64,000 bases of DNA from JANXQG01 sp963780045 (GCA_963780045.1 CAVZZZ010000001.1:5456001-5520000); one strand, 5' to 3'. Positions 1-11,848 are shown, numbered from the stretch's first letter. Notes: generated by a model from the sequence alone, not told the origin. Program-made: numbers and translations.

Positions 1-2189
1 ACTCCATCGACAGCAGTCCGGCAAAGACGATGATCAGCCAGGCGTAAATCTCGCGGCCGACGCGGGCGTCGTGTACGTTGCGGACGATCTGCTCATTGTT
101 CCGCGCGACCTGCGGCGCGAAGGGCGCGAAAATGTCATGCACCTCCTGCTCGCTCAGCCGGGCAAGCTCCGTCAAGTGCGCGGGCAGATTGACGCTGAAG
201 CCGCGGTCGTCGCGCGGTTCGCCCGCGCCTTGGACCTGGTAATTGCCGGGGATGTCCACGCCGCTGATCGTAATCTGGCCCTTTTCCGCCGGGGGAAGGT
301 CCCTGCCATCGCCCGTGGGCGGCGTCAGCACGTAAACCCTCGGCCGGTTCGAGTCGTCGACCGGCAGCACTACCGTATTCACGCCGGCATAGTAATTGAG
401 TTGACGTTCACTGCTGCCCACCAGCGCCTCAACGATCTTGTTGGCCAGGATGACGAACGGCCAGTCCCCCGGCGTGTGTCCCGTGTCGACGGGCAACATG
501 TTCCAGGCGTCGCTGCGCGATGCGAGATCGGAAAAAGGCGTTGTGGTCATCAGCACGCGGCCGGCCACCTGCCCGCTGCCGACGGTGCGCTGCAAAAGCA
601 TGGGGCGGGTGTCGTTGTAGGGGATGATCGTGCTGCCATTGACGGGGTCCACGCGCCAGTAGCGGTAGATGGGAAACCAGCTCCAAGGCGAACTCGTCGC
701 GAACGGCGCAAACTTCTTGAGGATCGGGTTCTGGTAGTCGTGCGGGGCCAGATAAGTTTCGCCGTCTTCTCGCGGCACCTGTTCCGCGAGCTTGCCCGGC
801 AGCAACTGCTGGGCGGCGGGTGCATTGAAGGCTTCCCGCTGCGCGTGGCGGCCTAGAAACACGCCCACGCCGTGGCCCGCGGCGGCATAGTTGGTCAGGT
901 TCTGCCAGACGCCCTCGTCCAGCCCCGACGGATCCAAGAGGCAGACGGCGGAGTATTTCTCCAGTTCTTTCTCGCCGCGCTTGGCCAGTTCAGTGTAGTC
1001 GATCGTGTCGCAGAGGAAATGGGCCGTGCCGCGCTTCCGCGCGTCGGGCGGCGCCAGCGCCGACGCCAGATAGAACGCCGACTGCTCAACCGGCGGCAGC
1101 GCGACGATCAGCACCGGCCAGGGGGGGCGGACCTCGACGGTGAAATAGCGCACATCGTCCGCTGCAAGCGGGTCCTGCCCCAAGATCCGCACCAGCCCCT
1201 GCCGCGTGCCCGGCTTGAGCGAGGCCAAGTGAAAGGTGAGCGATTGCGACTCGCCTGGGCGAAGCTGCTTTTTCTGCTTGTCGAGGCTGTCCAGCAGTCC
1301 AAAAGGCGATTCCGTTTTCCCCTCTGTCGAAAGCAGGTCCAGTTCTACCCACCGCTCGCCGCCCCCTTCGCTGCGACCCGCGACCGGCTGCCCCGGGGCC
1401 CCGCCCGCGCAGGAGATTTCCGTCTGAATATCGACTGCGCGTGCCGGCGGCGACGATTTGATGAGATACTTCCAGATCGCCCAGGGCGAAATTGTTTGGA
1501 TCGGTCACGCCGACGTCGATCAGATAGACGAACACGCCGTTGATTTCCCGCAATCGGTCCTGAAGATACGTCGCGTCTTCCGACGGCCACGCAGCGCGCG
1601 AAAGGTCGGTGAAAACGTAGATTTCCTTTTCCTGCAAGTTGCTCTTTTCCAGCACACGGGCAGCCTCGCCCACAATGCGGGTCAGCGGACGGGGATTGGT
1701 CGCGATCTCCAGGTTGCCGATGCGCCGCTTGCTCCAGCCGCGGTCGGGGTCGAAGCTCTGCGGCGTCATGCTCGAATCGCAGACGGCGATCTGGCTCGCC
1801 GGCGGCAGTTGCTGCAGCAGCCACTGGCCGATTTCCTGGGCCGCTTCCAGGCGGGTCTTTTTGTCGCGGCGGTACTGCATGTGCGGCGCCTCGTCGAAGA
1901 TCAAGGCCGCGGCCACCGGCGCCTCCTGGCTGCCGAAGCGATGCGAAAACTTGATGCTCGGCCGCGCCAGCGCGAGAGCAAGGATGGCGATCGCCGCCGC
2001 GCGGAGCAAAAGCAGCAGCAAATGCCGCAGACGCAGCCGGCGCTGGTTGCGGTCGTGCCGCCGCTGGACGAAGCGCAGCGCCGGAAACTCAAACAGCTTC
2101 GGCTTCTGCCGCATGATCAGGTGCAGAACGATCGGGACGGCGATCGCACAGGCGCCGAGGAGAAACAGCGGGTTCACGAAGGGCGGCAT
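1..2189 (-). CDS. BatA-domain membrane protein, partial at the left edge, frameshifted
   Basis: The N-terminus (MPPFVNPLFLLGACAIAVPI, then an Arg-rich loop and a second hydrophobic helix around residues 55-75) is the BatA N-terminal membrane domain. A vWA-like region follows, with LIFDEAPHMQYR near residue 95. A frame change near base 1441 separates the first 250 residues from the rest, which stays open to base 1 in another frame and includes NLPAHLTELARLSEQEV and a terminal membrane helix AWLIIVFAGLLSM. The gene therefore continues beyond the window. A GGAAGA Shine-Dalgarno sits about 10 nt before ATG 2189. It is the last visible gene of a MoxR-DUF58-BatA cluster, whose family members act as a membrane-anchored module working with the MoxR ATPase. 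The substrate is unknown. The frameshift is probably a sequence error, because both frames read as coherent family sequence. Confidence 0.85.
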
Positions 2190-2239
2190 GAGTTCAGATC
2201 TTCCGGCGATTATTCATGGGAGCTATGCGACCAACGAGA

Positions 2240-2318
2240 CCTATAGGACTAATGGGACCAATAGAATTCTATGCTTCTCTCCTGCCATAGGTCTCATTGG
2301 TCCCATAAGTCCCATAGG
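2240..2318. repeat. Imperfect inverted repeat between the DUF58 and BatA genes
   Basis: The left arm at 2240-2262 (ggactaatgggaccaat core) pairs with 2296-2318 with two mismatches over 23 bp, leaving a loop of about 33 nt that can itself pair partly. It lies in the gap of about 160 bp between two genes transcribed the same way. It could be a processing site, an attenuator or a REP-like element. There is no T-tract for a classical terminator. Confidence 0.7.
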
Positions 2319-2350
2319 ACCCGTCGCGGTGCAGTGTAAAAGCTTCACCC

Positions 2351-3247
2351 TTATCCCCTTGCCGACCTGTTCACCAAGTATTCCGTCAGCGCACGGTCGA
2401 ACTGCATGCTCGTGTCCAGCGGCACGTAGTCGATGCGGGCCTGCGCGCATTCGCGGCGATACATTTCACGGAACGATTCGATCTCGGCGAGGTAATCCTG
2501 CCGGAAGGCGTCGGCGTCCAAGGCCAGGCGGCGGCGGCTCTCCGGCTCTTCCAGCTCGACCATGCCGCGAAACGGGAACTTCACCTCGGCCTCGTCCAGT
2601 ACGTGAAAAAGAATCACGTCGTGCCCGCCGTGGCGCAGGCGGTAGAGGGCCTCCAGCACGGGCGTCGGCTCGTTCAGCAAATCGGAAAAGATCATCACCA
2701 GGCTGGCGTGCCGCAGCATGGCCGCCACCTGCACGATGCTGTGCGCGACGTTGGTCTCGCCCTCGGGTTTGAGATTGGCCAACATGGAGAGCACGTCGCC
2801 CAGGTGTCCGCGGCGGGCCTTGGGACGGAGGCAGTTGCGGATTTTCTCGTCGAACGTGATCAGCCCCACCGGGTCTTGCTGATGGATCATCAAGTAGCAG
2901 AGCGCGGCCGCCAGGCAGACCGAGTACTCGAACTTCGTCAGCTCCTGCCGATAGGTGTAGCCCATCGAGCGGCTGAGATCCATCATCATGTAGCCCGTAA
3001 TGTTCGTCTCGGCCTCGAACTTCTTCACGTAGTACTTGTCGGTCTTGGCGTAGATCAGCCAGTCGATGTCTTTGGGGTCGTCGCCGGGCGTGTACTTGCG
3101 GTGTTCGCTGAACTCGACCGAGAAGCCGTGGAAGGGGCTGGCGTGCAAGCCTTGCAGAAAACCCTTGACGATGAACTGCGCGCGCAGGTCGAGCCGCTTG
3201 ATCTGGCGGATGACTTCGGGTTTCAGGTATTGTTCGGCGGAGGGCAT
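2351..3247 (-). CDS. DUF58 domain-containing protein
   Basis: This 298-residue protein has the complete DUF58 pattern: HRKYTPGDDPKDIDWLIYAK near residues 50-70, the vWA-like MMMDLSRSMGY (MIDAS-like DxSxS) near 88, and a C-terminal alpha/beta fold with VMIFSDLL. Members are encoded with MoxR ATPases and BatA/BatB proteins, and are thought to act as adaptor or client-binding factors at the membrane. It lies between the retropepsin-like gene and the BatA gene on the same strand, so co-transcription is likely. No clear Shine-Dalgarno precedes ATG 3247. The reading frame is intact and the family assignment is firm; the client is unknown. Confidence 0.93.
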   Translation of the reverse strand: MPSAEQYLKPEVIRQIKRLDLRAQFIVKGFLQGLHASPFHGFSVEFSEHRKYTPGDDPKDIDWLIYAKTDKYYVKKFEAETNITGYMMMDLSRSMGYTYRQELTKFEYSVCLAAALCYLMIHQQDPVGLITFDEKIRNCLRPKARRGHLGDVLSMLANLKPEGETNVAHSIVQVAAMLRHASLVMIFSDLLNEPTPVLEALYRLRHGGHDVILFHVLDEAEVKFPFRGMVELEEPESRRRLALDADAFRQDYLAEIESFREMYRRECAQARIDYVPLDTSMQFDRALTEYLVNRSARG

Positions 3248-3283
3248 CGATGCTGAGTGATTTATTGAGGGTTTTGAACGGGG

Positions 3284-3670
3284 TCAATCCCGACTTGTAG
3301 CCTCTCGCCAAGTCAACCGTGGGCCGTCCAGTACCAGTACAAGATAGTTGAGGATATCCCGCCCCAAGATGCCGTCTTCGGTTTGCACGATGCCATACTC
3401 TCCGCGGAATGCGCGGCCCAGAAAAACGACCTCGCAATTCACGACGGCCGAATGGCTCATAACGCCGTCAAAAGCCGTGATTTCCCATCGAAGCTGCCGG
3501 TCTGGTTTCAAGGCCGGTTGGCTGACGCACGATGCCGGGAGCAGAGTCATATCGGATGCGGAATCAATAGACATTCCGACGTTCGACACGCGCTTACTTT
3601 GATCAACGGTGCGCAGCGTAACTGTAGCTACCGGAGCCGGCGGGTCGAAGCGCGTGGAATACCTAGGCAT
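3284..3670 (-). CDS. Retropepsin-like aspartic protease domain protein
   Basis: The 128-residue product starts MPRYSTRFDPPAPVATVTL and contains GMSIDSASDMTLLPASCV, matching the hydrophobic-hydrophobic-D-[ST]-[GA] active-site pattern of clan AA proteases in the variant D-S-A. It ends with the fold-typical ILGRDILNYLVLVLDG. ATG 3670 was chosen because it overlaps the end of the upstream small gene by 8 bp, indicating coupled translation; the frame stays open further upstream only as a shadow of that gene. Similar single-domain retropepsin-like proteins pair with small antitoxin-like genes in cyanobacteria and planctomycetes. The activity of this D-S-A variant, possibly as a homodimer, is inferred and not proven. 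It sits inside the MoxR-DUF58-BatA gene order. Confidence 0.75.
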   Translation of the reverse strand: MPRYSTRFDPPAPVATVTLRTVDQSKRVSNVGMSIDSASDMTLLPASCVSQPALKPDRQLRWEITAFDGVMSHSAVVNCEVVFLGRAFRGEYGIVQTEDGILGRDILNYLVLVLDGPRLTWREATSRD

Positions 3671-3920
3671 CGTCGTTCTCCGGATAGACTTCCTTGACGA
3701 AGTCCTTGGCTTGCTCAGGATGTACGAGACGAGGTGTGGGAACTCGCGGTGGAGTCTTGCGCGACGACAGTGGCTCAAGCACGATAAGCTCAAGCTCATC
3801 TGGTTCCGCTGCCGCCTGCGGCACAACCACGTATACAGTCGCCCTCTCCGGTAAGACTACCTCCGATGGCAAGTGAACTTGTCCGTTTTCCACAACTCCT
3901 TCATAAGTAACAACTGCCAT
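3663..3920 (-). CDS. Antitoxin-like small protein (AF2212/DUF104-type)
   Basis: The 85-residue protein begins MAVVTYEGVVENGQVHLP, a swapped-hairpin-like N-terminus typical of small antitoxin-family proteins (VxYEGxVENGxIxLP), followed by EVVLPERATVYVVVP and an acidic C-terminal tail. ATG 3920 is preceded at 8 nt by GGAGGG, a strong Shine-Dalgarno; a TTG two codons earlier is less likely. It starts 18 bp after the MoxR stop and overlaps the retropepsin-like gene by 8 bp, so the two form a tight pair. No PIN or RelE-type toxin is adjacent. Whether the protease-like partner is its counterpart or target is unknown. Confidence 0.75.
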   Translation of the reverse strand: MAVVTYEGVVENGQVHLPSEVVLPERATVYVVVPQAAAEPDELELIVLEPLSSRKTPPRVPTPRLVHPEQAKDFVKEVYPENDDA

Positions 3921-3938
3921 TATCAATGCCCTCCGGGG

Positions 3939-4996
<1,058 letters not shown>

Positions 4997-5240
4997 AGGA
5001 AATCCTTTATAATGGAGGAAGCAAGCGAGCACGGATCTCCACGCTCCGTGCTTCTATTTTAGCCGAAAACCGCCGGGCTGCCCATGCGCAGCGGCCGGCG
5101 TTTGCCCACGAAACCGCTGAAATCTATGATACTTGTAAGGGCGGAACGATAGAACGTCAGGCTATCCAGCCTGACTCGTGGCTTCGGTCACGCTGGAAAG
5201 CCTGGTGTACCGCGCCCTAGGAGATACGCTGGAGGAGAAA

Positions 5241-7689
5241 ATGAAACGGATTCTACTCGCCGCAATAGTTCCGGCAATGCTGCTGGTTGCGGTTGTATCG
5301 GTTGTCGGGGCCGAGCTTTCGCCGGCCGAAGTGCAACACGCAATGCACGACGGCGTGGCGTATCTCAAAAACACCTGGCAAAGGCAAGGAAGCTGGTCGG
5401 AGTACAACGGGCAGGAGGGCGGCGTCACTTGCCTCTGCGCGCTGGCGCTGCTCAATGCGGGCGAGAAGCCGGGCGAAGATGACGACCACCGCTACTTGAA
5501 GCAGGCGCTGGACAAAGTTTACCAGATGCGCCCCACGACGACCTACGTTGTTGCCCTGCAAACGATGGTCCTTTGCCGCACCGACGATCCCGGCCGCTAC
5601 CAGGATGTCATCGCCCGCAACGTCGAATTACTGGAAGATGGCCAGCTCGTCGCCAGCAACGACCGCAAGGGAGGATGGTCCTACGGCGAGAACGCGCTGG
5701 GGGGCGCGGACGGCGCCGGGCGACGGCTCGAACAGCCAGTTCGCGCTCTTGGCCCTCTATGAAGCGGCCCGCGCCGCCGAAAGAAAGAACCTGCACATCA
5801 ACATCAACCGTGAGACGTGGAAGCTCGCCCAAATCTACTGGACATCCAACCAAAACCCCGACGGCGGCTGGAGTTACATTTCGACAATGAGGGCGCCCAC
5901 GGGAAGCATGACCTGCGCGGGCATCACCTCGCTTGTGATATGCAGCGACGTGCTCCACGAGCCGGACGCAAAGGTCAGAGGCGACGAGATCGAGAGTTGC
6001 TATCGTGCGCAGTCGCAAGACCGCGAGAGGATCGACAATGGCGTCGACTGGCTGAGGCGCCATTTCACCGTGCAGGGCAACCCGTCCTCGCTCGGCGAGA
6101 ACAGCCGCCTTTGGCATTACTATTATCTCTACGGCCTGGAACGCGCCGGACGCCTCTCGGCCCGCCGCAAAATCGGCGAGCACGACTGGTATCGCGAAGG
6201 CGCAAAGTTCCTTGTGAGGGCGATCGGCAGCAAAACGAATGAGCCTTGCTGGACCGGCAGCGGCTTCGCCGAATTCGACCACCCCGACGTTACCACCAGC
6301 CTGGCACTGCTCTTCCTTTCCAAAGGACGCTGGCCCGCGCTGATGGCAAAAGTCCAATACGGCAACGCCGGTGGGCGAATTCGCGACGCCGACAAAGAAT
6401 GGAACTGGCACCGCAACGACGTGAACAACCTGACGATCCACGTCGAGAACAAGTGGAACATGGAACTGACCTGGCAGGAGATCGACCTCAACAAGGCCAC
6501 GGTAGACGACCTTCTGCAAGTGCCCGTGCTGTTCTTTTCCGGCAATGGCAGTCCCCTGCCCGACAGCAATGAGGCGCAGCAGCGGCTGGCGGAGAACCTC
6601 CGCGATTACGTCGACCGCGGCGGGTTCATTTTTGCCGATTGCGAGCCTTGCAACAGCGAATTCGACGCCGGCTTCCGCAAGCTCATGGACCTCGTCTTCC
6701 AAAAGCCGGAATACCGCTTCAAGAAGCTCGACGCCTCGCATCCGATCTGGCGGGCCGACGAGGAGCTTCCGCCCGATCAGGCCCGTTTGCTGCTGGGCAT
6801 CGACTACGGCTGCCGCACGAGTGTGGTGTACGCGCCGGTCGATCCGGACCATCCGCGGCCTTCGCTGGCATGCCTCTGGGAGCTTGCCCGCGGCGGCGCG
6901 AAGGAAACGTACAGCAAGGCCGTGCAGGACCAGATCAATGGCGGCCTGGTGATCGCCCGCAACGTGTTGGCCTACGCCACCAACCGCGAGCTCAAGACGC
7001 GCGACATGACCCCGGCAAAGGTCATGGAGAAGGTTGAAAACGACCCCATCGAACGCGGCAAGATCGCCATCGTCAAGCTCGAGCACGCCGGCGGCTGCGA
7101 CGCCGCACCCCGAGCGCTTGCCAATCTCATGGAGCAAGCGCAGCAGGAGCTGAAGGCCAGGGTCGATACGCACCCGAAACTGATCGCCATCACCGATCCC
7201 GCGCTGTTCGACTACCCGATCGTCTTTATCCACGGCCGCAACGCGTTCCGCTTCACCGACGCCGAGCGAAAGGTCCTGCGCAGATACGTCGAACTCGGCG
7301 CGCTGCTGTTTGGCGACGCGATCTGCGGCAGCGAACCCTTCGCCGAGTCGTTCCGCAGCGAGATGGGCATCATCTTCCCCAAGAACCCGCTGGCGACCAT
7401 ACCAGGCAACGACCCGATTTGGACGCATGCCTACGGCGGCTACGATCTTTCGCTAGTCACCCGCCGCGATCCGGAGCCCGCCGTTGCGGGCCAGCCCATG
7501 AAGTCAACGATTCGACAAGTGCCGCCTGAGTTGAAAGGGATCCGCTTCGGCAAGCGCTTAGGCGTGATCTTCTCCGAATTCGACTTGAGCTGCGCCCTGG
7601 AGAAGCACAACACGATGGAATGCCGCGGCTACAGCCGCGAAGACGCGGCGCGGATCGGGCTGAACATTATTCGTTACGCGCTGCAGTAG
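5241..7689 (+). CDS. DUF4159 protein with N-terminal terpene-cyclase-like toroid, exported, frameshifted
   Basis: ATG 5241 follows GGAGGAG at a normal distance and starts a signal peptide (MKRILLAAIVPAMLLVAVVS, cleavage near VGA-EL). The next 300 residues have prenyltransferase/squalene-oxidase-like helix repeats with GGWSYG and DGGWSY motifs. The C-terminal part, from about residue 420, is DUF4159, including LFFSGNG, RGGFIFADCEPC and a second copy-like segment LGALLFGDAICGS. The frame changes near 5722 within GCCGGGCGAC; removing one G joins both halves, so an indel error is likely. DUF4159 proteins are common next to MoxR/DUF58/BatA clusters in planctomycetes. Here the gene is divergent from that cluster. 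The biochemical role is unknown. Confidence 0.85.
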
Positions 7690-7698
7690 CTACTTCTT

Positions 7699-8838
7699 AT
7701 GCTTCCGATGATTATCGATTTCTGTTGGCAGTCTTGGCTGGTGGTGCTAGAAATGGCCCCGTACCTGCTGGTGGGCTTCGCCCTGGCCGGACTGATGTCG
7801 ATTTGGATTTCGCCGGCGTGGACCGAGCGGCACCTGGGCGGCCGCGGCGCAGGTCCAGTAATCAAGGCAACGCTACTCGGCATTCCACTGCCATTGTGCT
7901 CGTGCAGCGTGATTCCCGTCGTGGCCTCGATGCGGCGGCACGGGGCCAGCCGCGCGGCGGCCACGTCGTTTTTGCTTTCCACTCCGCAGACCGGCATCGA
8001 CAGCATCGCGGTGACCTTCGCGCTGTTGGGTCCTGTCTTTGCCCTCTTTCGTCCCATTGCCGCGATCGTCACGGGTCTGTTGGGCGGGATGCTGGTGCTG
8101 CTCGCAGGGCACGGAAAGACGGACCAGAACGACTTACCGCCGAACTGTACCGACTCCTGCTGTTCGGGCGATCGCTCGCGGCCGTGGTGGCTGCGGGCGG
8201 CGCAATACGGCTTCGTGACATTGCCCCGCGATCTCGCCTGGCCGCTGTTGGCGGGTGTGGCCATCGCCGGGGCGATTGCCGCTTTAACGCCGATAAACTA
8301 CATGCACGAGCATCTCGGTTCGGGAATCGGGGCGATCCTGCTGCTGATGGCCGCGGGCATTCCTCTTTATATCTGCGCGACGGCTTCCGTCCCGATCGCC
8401 GCCGGATTGATGCATCACATGGGCGCCTCGCCGGGCGCGGCGCTGGCTTTTTTGATCGTGGGCGCGGCGACGAATCCGGCGGCCGTGACGACCGTCTGGA
8501 AATTGCTGGGCCGGCGGACCACATTTGTTTATCTCTTCACCGTGGCGATCAGCGCGCTAGTGTGCGGCCTGGCGCTGAACGGTCTGTTCAGTGCGATTGG
8601 CCCCTGGCTTCCGCAAGTTGCCGCGGCCGAAAGCGGGCATGTAGCCCACTCCGCGGGGAATGTCAGCATCTCCTCGCAACTTTGTGCCATCGCGCTGCTG
8701 GCGGTGTTGTTTCTGTCTCGGTTGCCGCGCCGCGGAAAAACAAAGTCCCCGGAAGCTGACAGGAACTCCGCGGCCGCCGATCCGTGCCGTCATGATGTAT
8801 CGCCGCGACCACTGCACCAGTTGACCAAACTGCAATAA
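7699..8838 (+). CDS. SO_0444-type Cu/Zn efflux permease (YraQ/DUF318 superfamily)
   Basis: This 379-residue polytopic membrane protein carries the diagnostic motif GIPLPLCSCSVIPVVASM near residue 60, STPQTGIDS near 95, and the second-half signatures AAGIPLYICATASVPIAAGL and VGAATNPAAVTTVWKLLG. These fit the SO_0444 family of putative copper/zinc exporters. A hydrophilic cytoplasmic loop (NCTDSCCSGDRSRPW, about residues 148-163) is Cys-rich and could bind metal. The gene starts 9 bp after the DUF4159 stop, so translation may be linked. The C-terminal 40 residues (RLPRRGKTKSPEADRN and onward) are a weakly conserved cytoplasmic tail. Metal specificity cannot be read from the sequence. Confidence 0.88.
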   Translation: MLPMIIDFCWQSWLVVLEMAPYLLVGFALAGLMSIWISPAWTERHLGGRGAGPVIKATLLGIPLPLCSCSVIPVVASMRRHGASRAAATSFLLSTPQTGIDSIAVTFALLGPVFALFRPIAAIVTGLLGGMLVLLAGHGKTDQNDLPPNCTDSCCSGDRSRPWWLRAAQYGFVTLPRDLAWPLLAGVAIAGAIAALTPINYMHEHLGSGIGAILLLMAAGIPLYICATASVPIAAGLMHHMGASPGAALAFLIVGAATNPAAVTTVWKLLGRRTTFVYLFTVAISALVCGLALNGLFSAIGPWLPQVAAAESGHVAHSAGNVSISSQLCAIALLAVLFLSRLPRRGKTKSPEADRNSAAADPCRHDVSPRPLHQLTKLQ

Positions 8839-9052
8839 AGTGGTCTTGCATGATTCGCTCGCGTCGACAATAATCGCGACCCTACCTTGCGTCCGCACCC
8901 TGTATCACGACACGAACGAAACGGAATTCACGGCCCGCCGACCGCAAACGCTTTTCTCGTTCCAAGATCAAGGACGATCTTCCTGGAACTTTGATGGCAA
9001 CGGCGGCCACCCGCAGCTTGCATCGCGCTGCGGCTGAACAAGGAAGGATCCT

Positions 9053-10623
9053 ATGCTCTCTCTGCACGCGGCGCTGGTCGCTATGGCGATCACCGGCAAC
9101 GGACCCGGCCAAACCGTGCTCTTGGACTTCTACTCCGACTCTTGCGGCCCCTGCCGCTCGATGATGCCCACGGTGGATCGGCTCGCGGCCGAAGGCTATC
9201 CCGTGCAGCGGGTCAACGTGACGCAACACCCGGACCTGGCCCAGCGTTTCGGCGTCACGCTGATACCTTGCTTCGTGATGATTGTCGACGGCCGCTACGC
9301 GGGCCGCGTGGAGGGCGCGACGAGTTTGGGAAGGTTGGAACAACTTTGCAGCCTTGGACGGCAGGCGGCATCAGCCGCTCAGATGGTGGCGAGCGCCGCG
9401 CCCCGCCGCGCGCCGGCGTTCCCGTCGTGCCTGTCAGCTACGCCGCGCCCTCGCGCCCGCCGGTCAGCGACGCTGATTTGCTGGCCGCCAGCGTGCGGCT
9501 CCGAGTGGAAGACCCGCTAGGCCATTCCTGCGGCAGCGGCACGATCATCGACGCCCTGCCCGGCGGCGAGGTGCTTGTGCTCACCTGCGGCCACCTCTTC
9601 CGCGATTCGCAGGGCAAAGGCGCGGTCGAGATCGACGTTTTCGGCCCGGCGCCCGCCAGGCATATTGCCGGCCGCGTATTGGCGTTCGATCTGGAGCGCG
9701 ACGTAGCGTTCGTCGCTTTCCATCCGCAGGGCGCGGTAACGGTCGCGCACGTCGCGCCCCGCGGCTATGCGATCCGGCCGGGCGACGAAGTGGAGAGCGT
9801 GGGCTGCGACAAGGGCGACGATCCCACCGTGCAGCACACTCGCGTCAACGAATTGGACAAGTTCCAGGATCCCGTCGAGCAGCGCCTCGGCTACAAAATC
9901 CAGGAGCCGCACGCGCCGTGGAACGTGGAAGTCGCCGGGCAGCCGGTCACCGGCCGCAGCGGCGGCGGGCTTTTCTCGGCCGACGGCTTGGTGATCGGCG
10001 TCTGCAACGCCGCCGAGCCGGTCGATCGCGAGGGCCTTTACGCCGCCTTGGGCTCGATCCATGCGGCCTTGGACGGGCAGCGCTTGGCATTTATCTACCA
10101 GCGTCCGGCCGGACCACCGACGCTCGTTGCCGGCACGAACGTTCCACCTGGGAACGCACCAGATCAAGTTCGATCCGTCGCCGCCACCGATCCCTTCGCC
10201 GCGCGGGCCGGGACCGCCGCGGTCCGCATCCCCGACGAGCAGTCCGCTTCATCCGCTCCGCCGGCGGCAATCGCGACATCTAGCGACGCGCCGCCGACCC
10301 GCGGCGCGGGCGCCCCGGCGGCCCGCGCCGCGTCCGCCGGCCTGACGGGCGCCGAGCAGGCGACCCTCGACGAGATTCGCCGCAAGCTGCGCGAAGGCTC
10401 GGAGATCGTTTGCATCGTCCGCGACCGCAACGACTCGAAATCGCAGAGCCAGGTGTTCACGTTGGATAGCGCTTCGCCCATGCTGGTCAACCAGCTCTCC
10501 CGCGCCGCGGAGCCGCCCCGCATGCCGCAACCGACCTCCATGCAAGTCGCCAAGCCGCGCACGCCGATCCTCGAATGGGACGCTGGCGCCGGCTATATCC
10601 ATCAAAATCCGCTGCCGCGGTAG
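9053..10623 (+). CDS. Thioredoxin-fold plus trypsin-like serine protease fusion, frameshifted
   Basis: Residues 20-100 form a thioredoxin domain (VLLDFYSDSCGPCRSMMPTV with CGPC, and a cis-Pro segment TLIPCFVMIV). After a frame change near 9415 the protein continues as a trypsin-like domain: His in LTCGHLFRD, Asp in DLERDVAFVAF, Ser in GRSGGGLFSADG. A Pro/Ala-rich linker and a C-terminal tail ending NPLPR follow. ATG 9053 is preceded by AAGGA. The indel is inferred because the second frame resumes directly with GVPVVPVSYAAPS after the Ala/Pro linker. Such thioredoxin-protease fusions occur in planctomycetes. The protein lacks a clear signal peptide. Its role may be redox-gated proteolysis, which is speculative. 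Confidence 0.82.
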
Positions 10624-10786
10624 CCTTGTTTTGACGGCGCCTTCGCCCTGCGGACCTCCGGGCCGCGCATGCTTGTTGCACAATCTCGACGCTGCCCTTA
10701 CATTTAGGGTTTTTAGAGTCCCTAACAAAGCCGATCCGAATTCGTGCGCTATCGTGCTAGTTGATCGGTTCCGATTGAGGCTCTAA

Positions 10787-10859
<73 letters not shown>

Positions 10860-10914
10860 CTGTTTTGGGTTTGAGTTTATACCAAGACTGAAAAACAGGT
10901 GTTCTGGTTGGGTT

Positions 10915-11589
10915 TCAAGATTCCAACGGTGCTCGCCCGCCAGGATGATCAAACGCCTTGATCCCGTTACGATTTACATCCAAACTCCGCCAGCAGTACC
11001 ACGAGCCGATCGTCGCGTAAGGGCGCCATGGCGCGGCAAGCTCGTGGCATAGTTTCTTGTCGGGCAGTTCTCTTAGCCCGTGCAGCCGCTTCAATGCGGC
11101 GCGGATGCCCAGGTCGTCCACCGGCAGCACGTCGAGCCGGCCAAGCGAAAAGATCAAGAACATTTCAGCCGTCCAACGGCCGATGCCCTTGATCTGCGTA
11201 AGCTTGGCAATGACTTCCTCGTCCGCAAGCCGGCCGATGCGGTCCAGCGGCACGGTGCCGTCGTCGACCTTGCGCGCCAGGTCGGTGAGATAGGACGCCT
11301 TCTGCCTTGATATGCCGGCAGCGCGAATCTTGGCCTCGCTCTGCCGTGCCAGACTAGCCGGCGACAATCCCTCGGGCTGCAAAATCGCTTCCAGCCGAGC
11401 ACGGATCGTCCGGGCTGCCGCGGTCGAAATCTGCTGCGAAATAATCGAGCGTGCCAGCACGGCAAATCGGTCCCGTGCCGGGCGCAAAGTGATCGGCCCG
11501 ACGGCCTCGATAATCGGGCGTATCACGGGATCCGAGGTGTGGACATGCGCCATTCCGGCTTTAAAGCTTTCGAGATGCCTCATCTCCAT
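10915..11589 (-). CDS. DNA-3-methyladenine glycosylase II (AlkA-type HhH-GPD)
   Basis: The 224-residue protein contains the helix-hairpin-helix LTQIKGIGRWTAEMFLIFSL (residues about 130-150) followed by the GPD loop with the catalytic aspartate in VLPVDDLGIRAAL. Upstream, LARSIISQQISTAAA is the conserved helix of the family, and the C-terminal WRPYATIGSWYCWRSL is also typical. It removes alkylated purines in base-excision repair. It lies alone, convergent with the tRNA, and divergent from cysJ across an AT-richer gap of about 260 bp. The last 20 residues are poorly conserved. The length fits the short AlkA subfamily without the N-terminal domain. Confidence 0.93.
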   Translation of the reverse strand: MEMRHLESFKAGMAHVHTSDPVIRPIIEAVGPITLRPARDRFAVLARSIISQQISTAAARTIRARLEAILQPEGLSPASLARQSEAKIRAAGISRQKASYLTDLARKVDDGTVPLDRIGRLADEEVIAKLTQIKGIGRWTAEMFLIFSLGRLDVLPVDDLGIRAALKRLHGLRELPDKKLCHELAAPWRPYATIGSWYCWRSLDVNRNGIKAFDHPGGRAPLES

Positions 11590-11848
11590 CCAATGGGGGG
11601 TAGAAACTGTTGCTAATGTGGCGTCGAGTCAATGCCGATGGTTATAATTTACCTAATCCGGCCTTGACGATCATGCCGACTCTCTCAATAATCAATAGCA
11701 AGTGATATAATTGGCATAGTAATAATTGGCGATCTTACCGAATCGCCGCATATTCCGGCTGCACAGGCTGGCATTTTAGACGTATAATCTGCCGTCTGGA
11801 GTCTATCGAGGCTCAACTGTTAGTGTAGACGTAGCACGCCCGTTTGGC

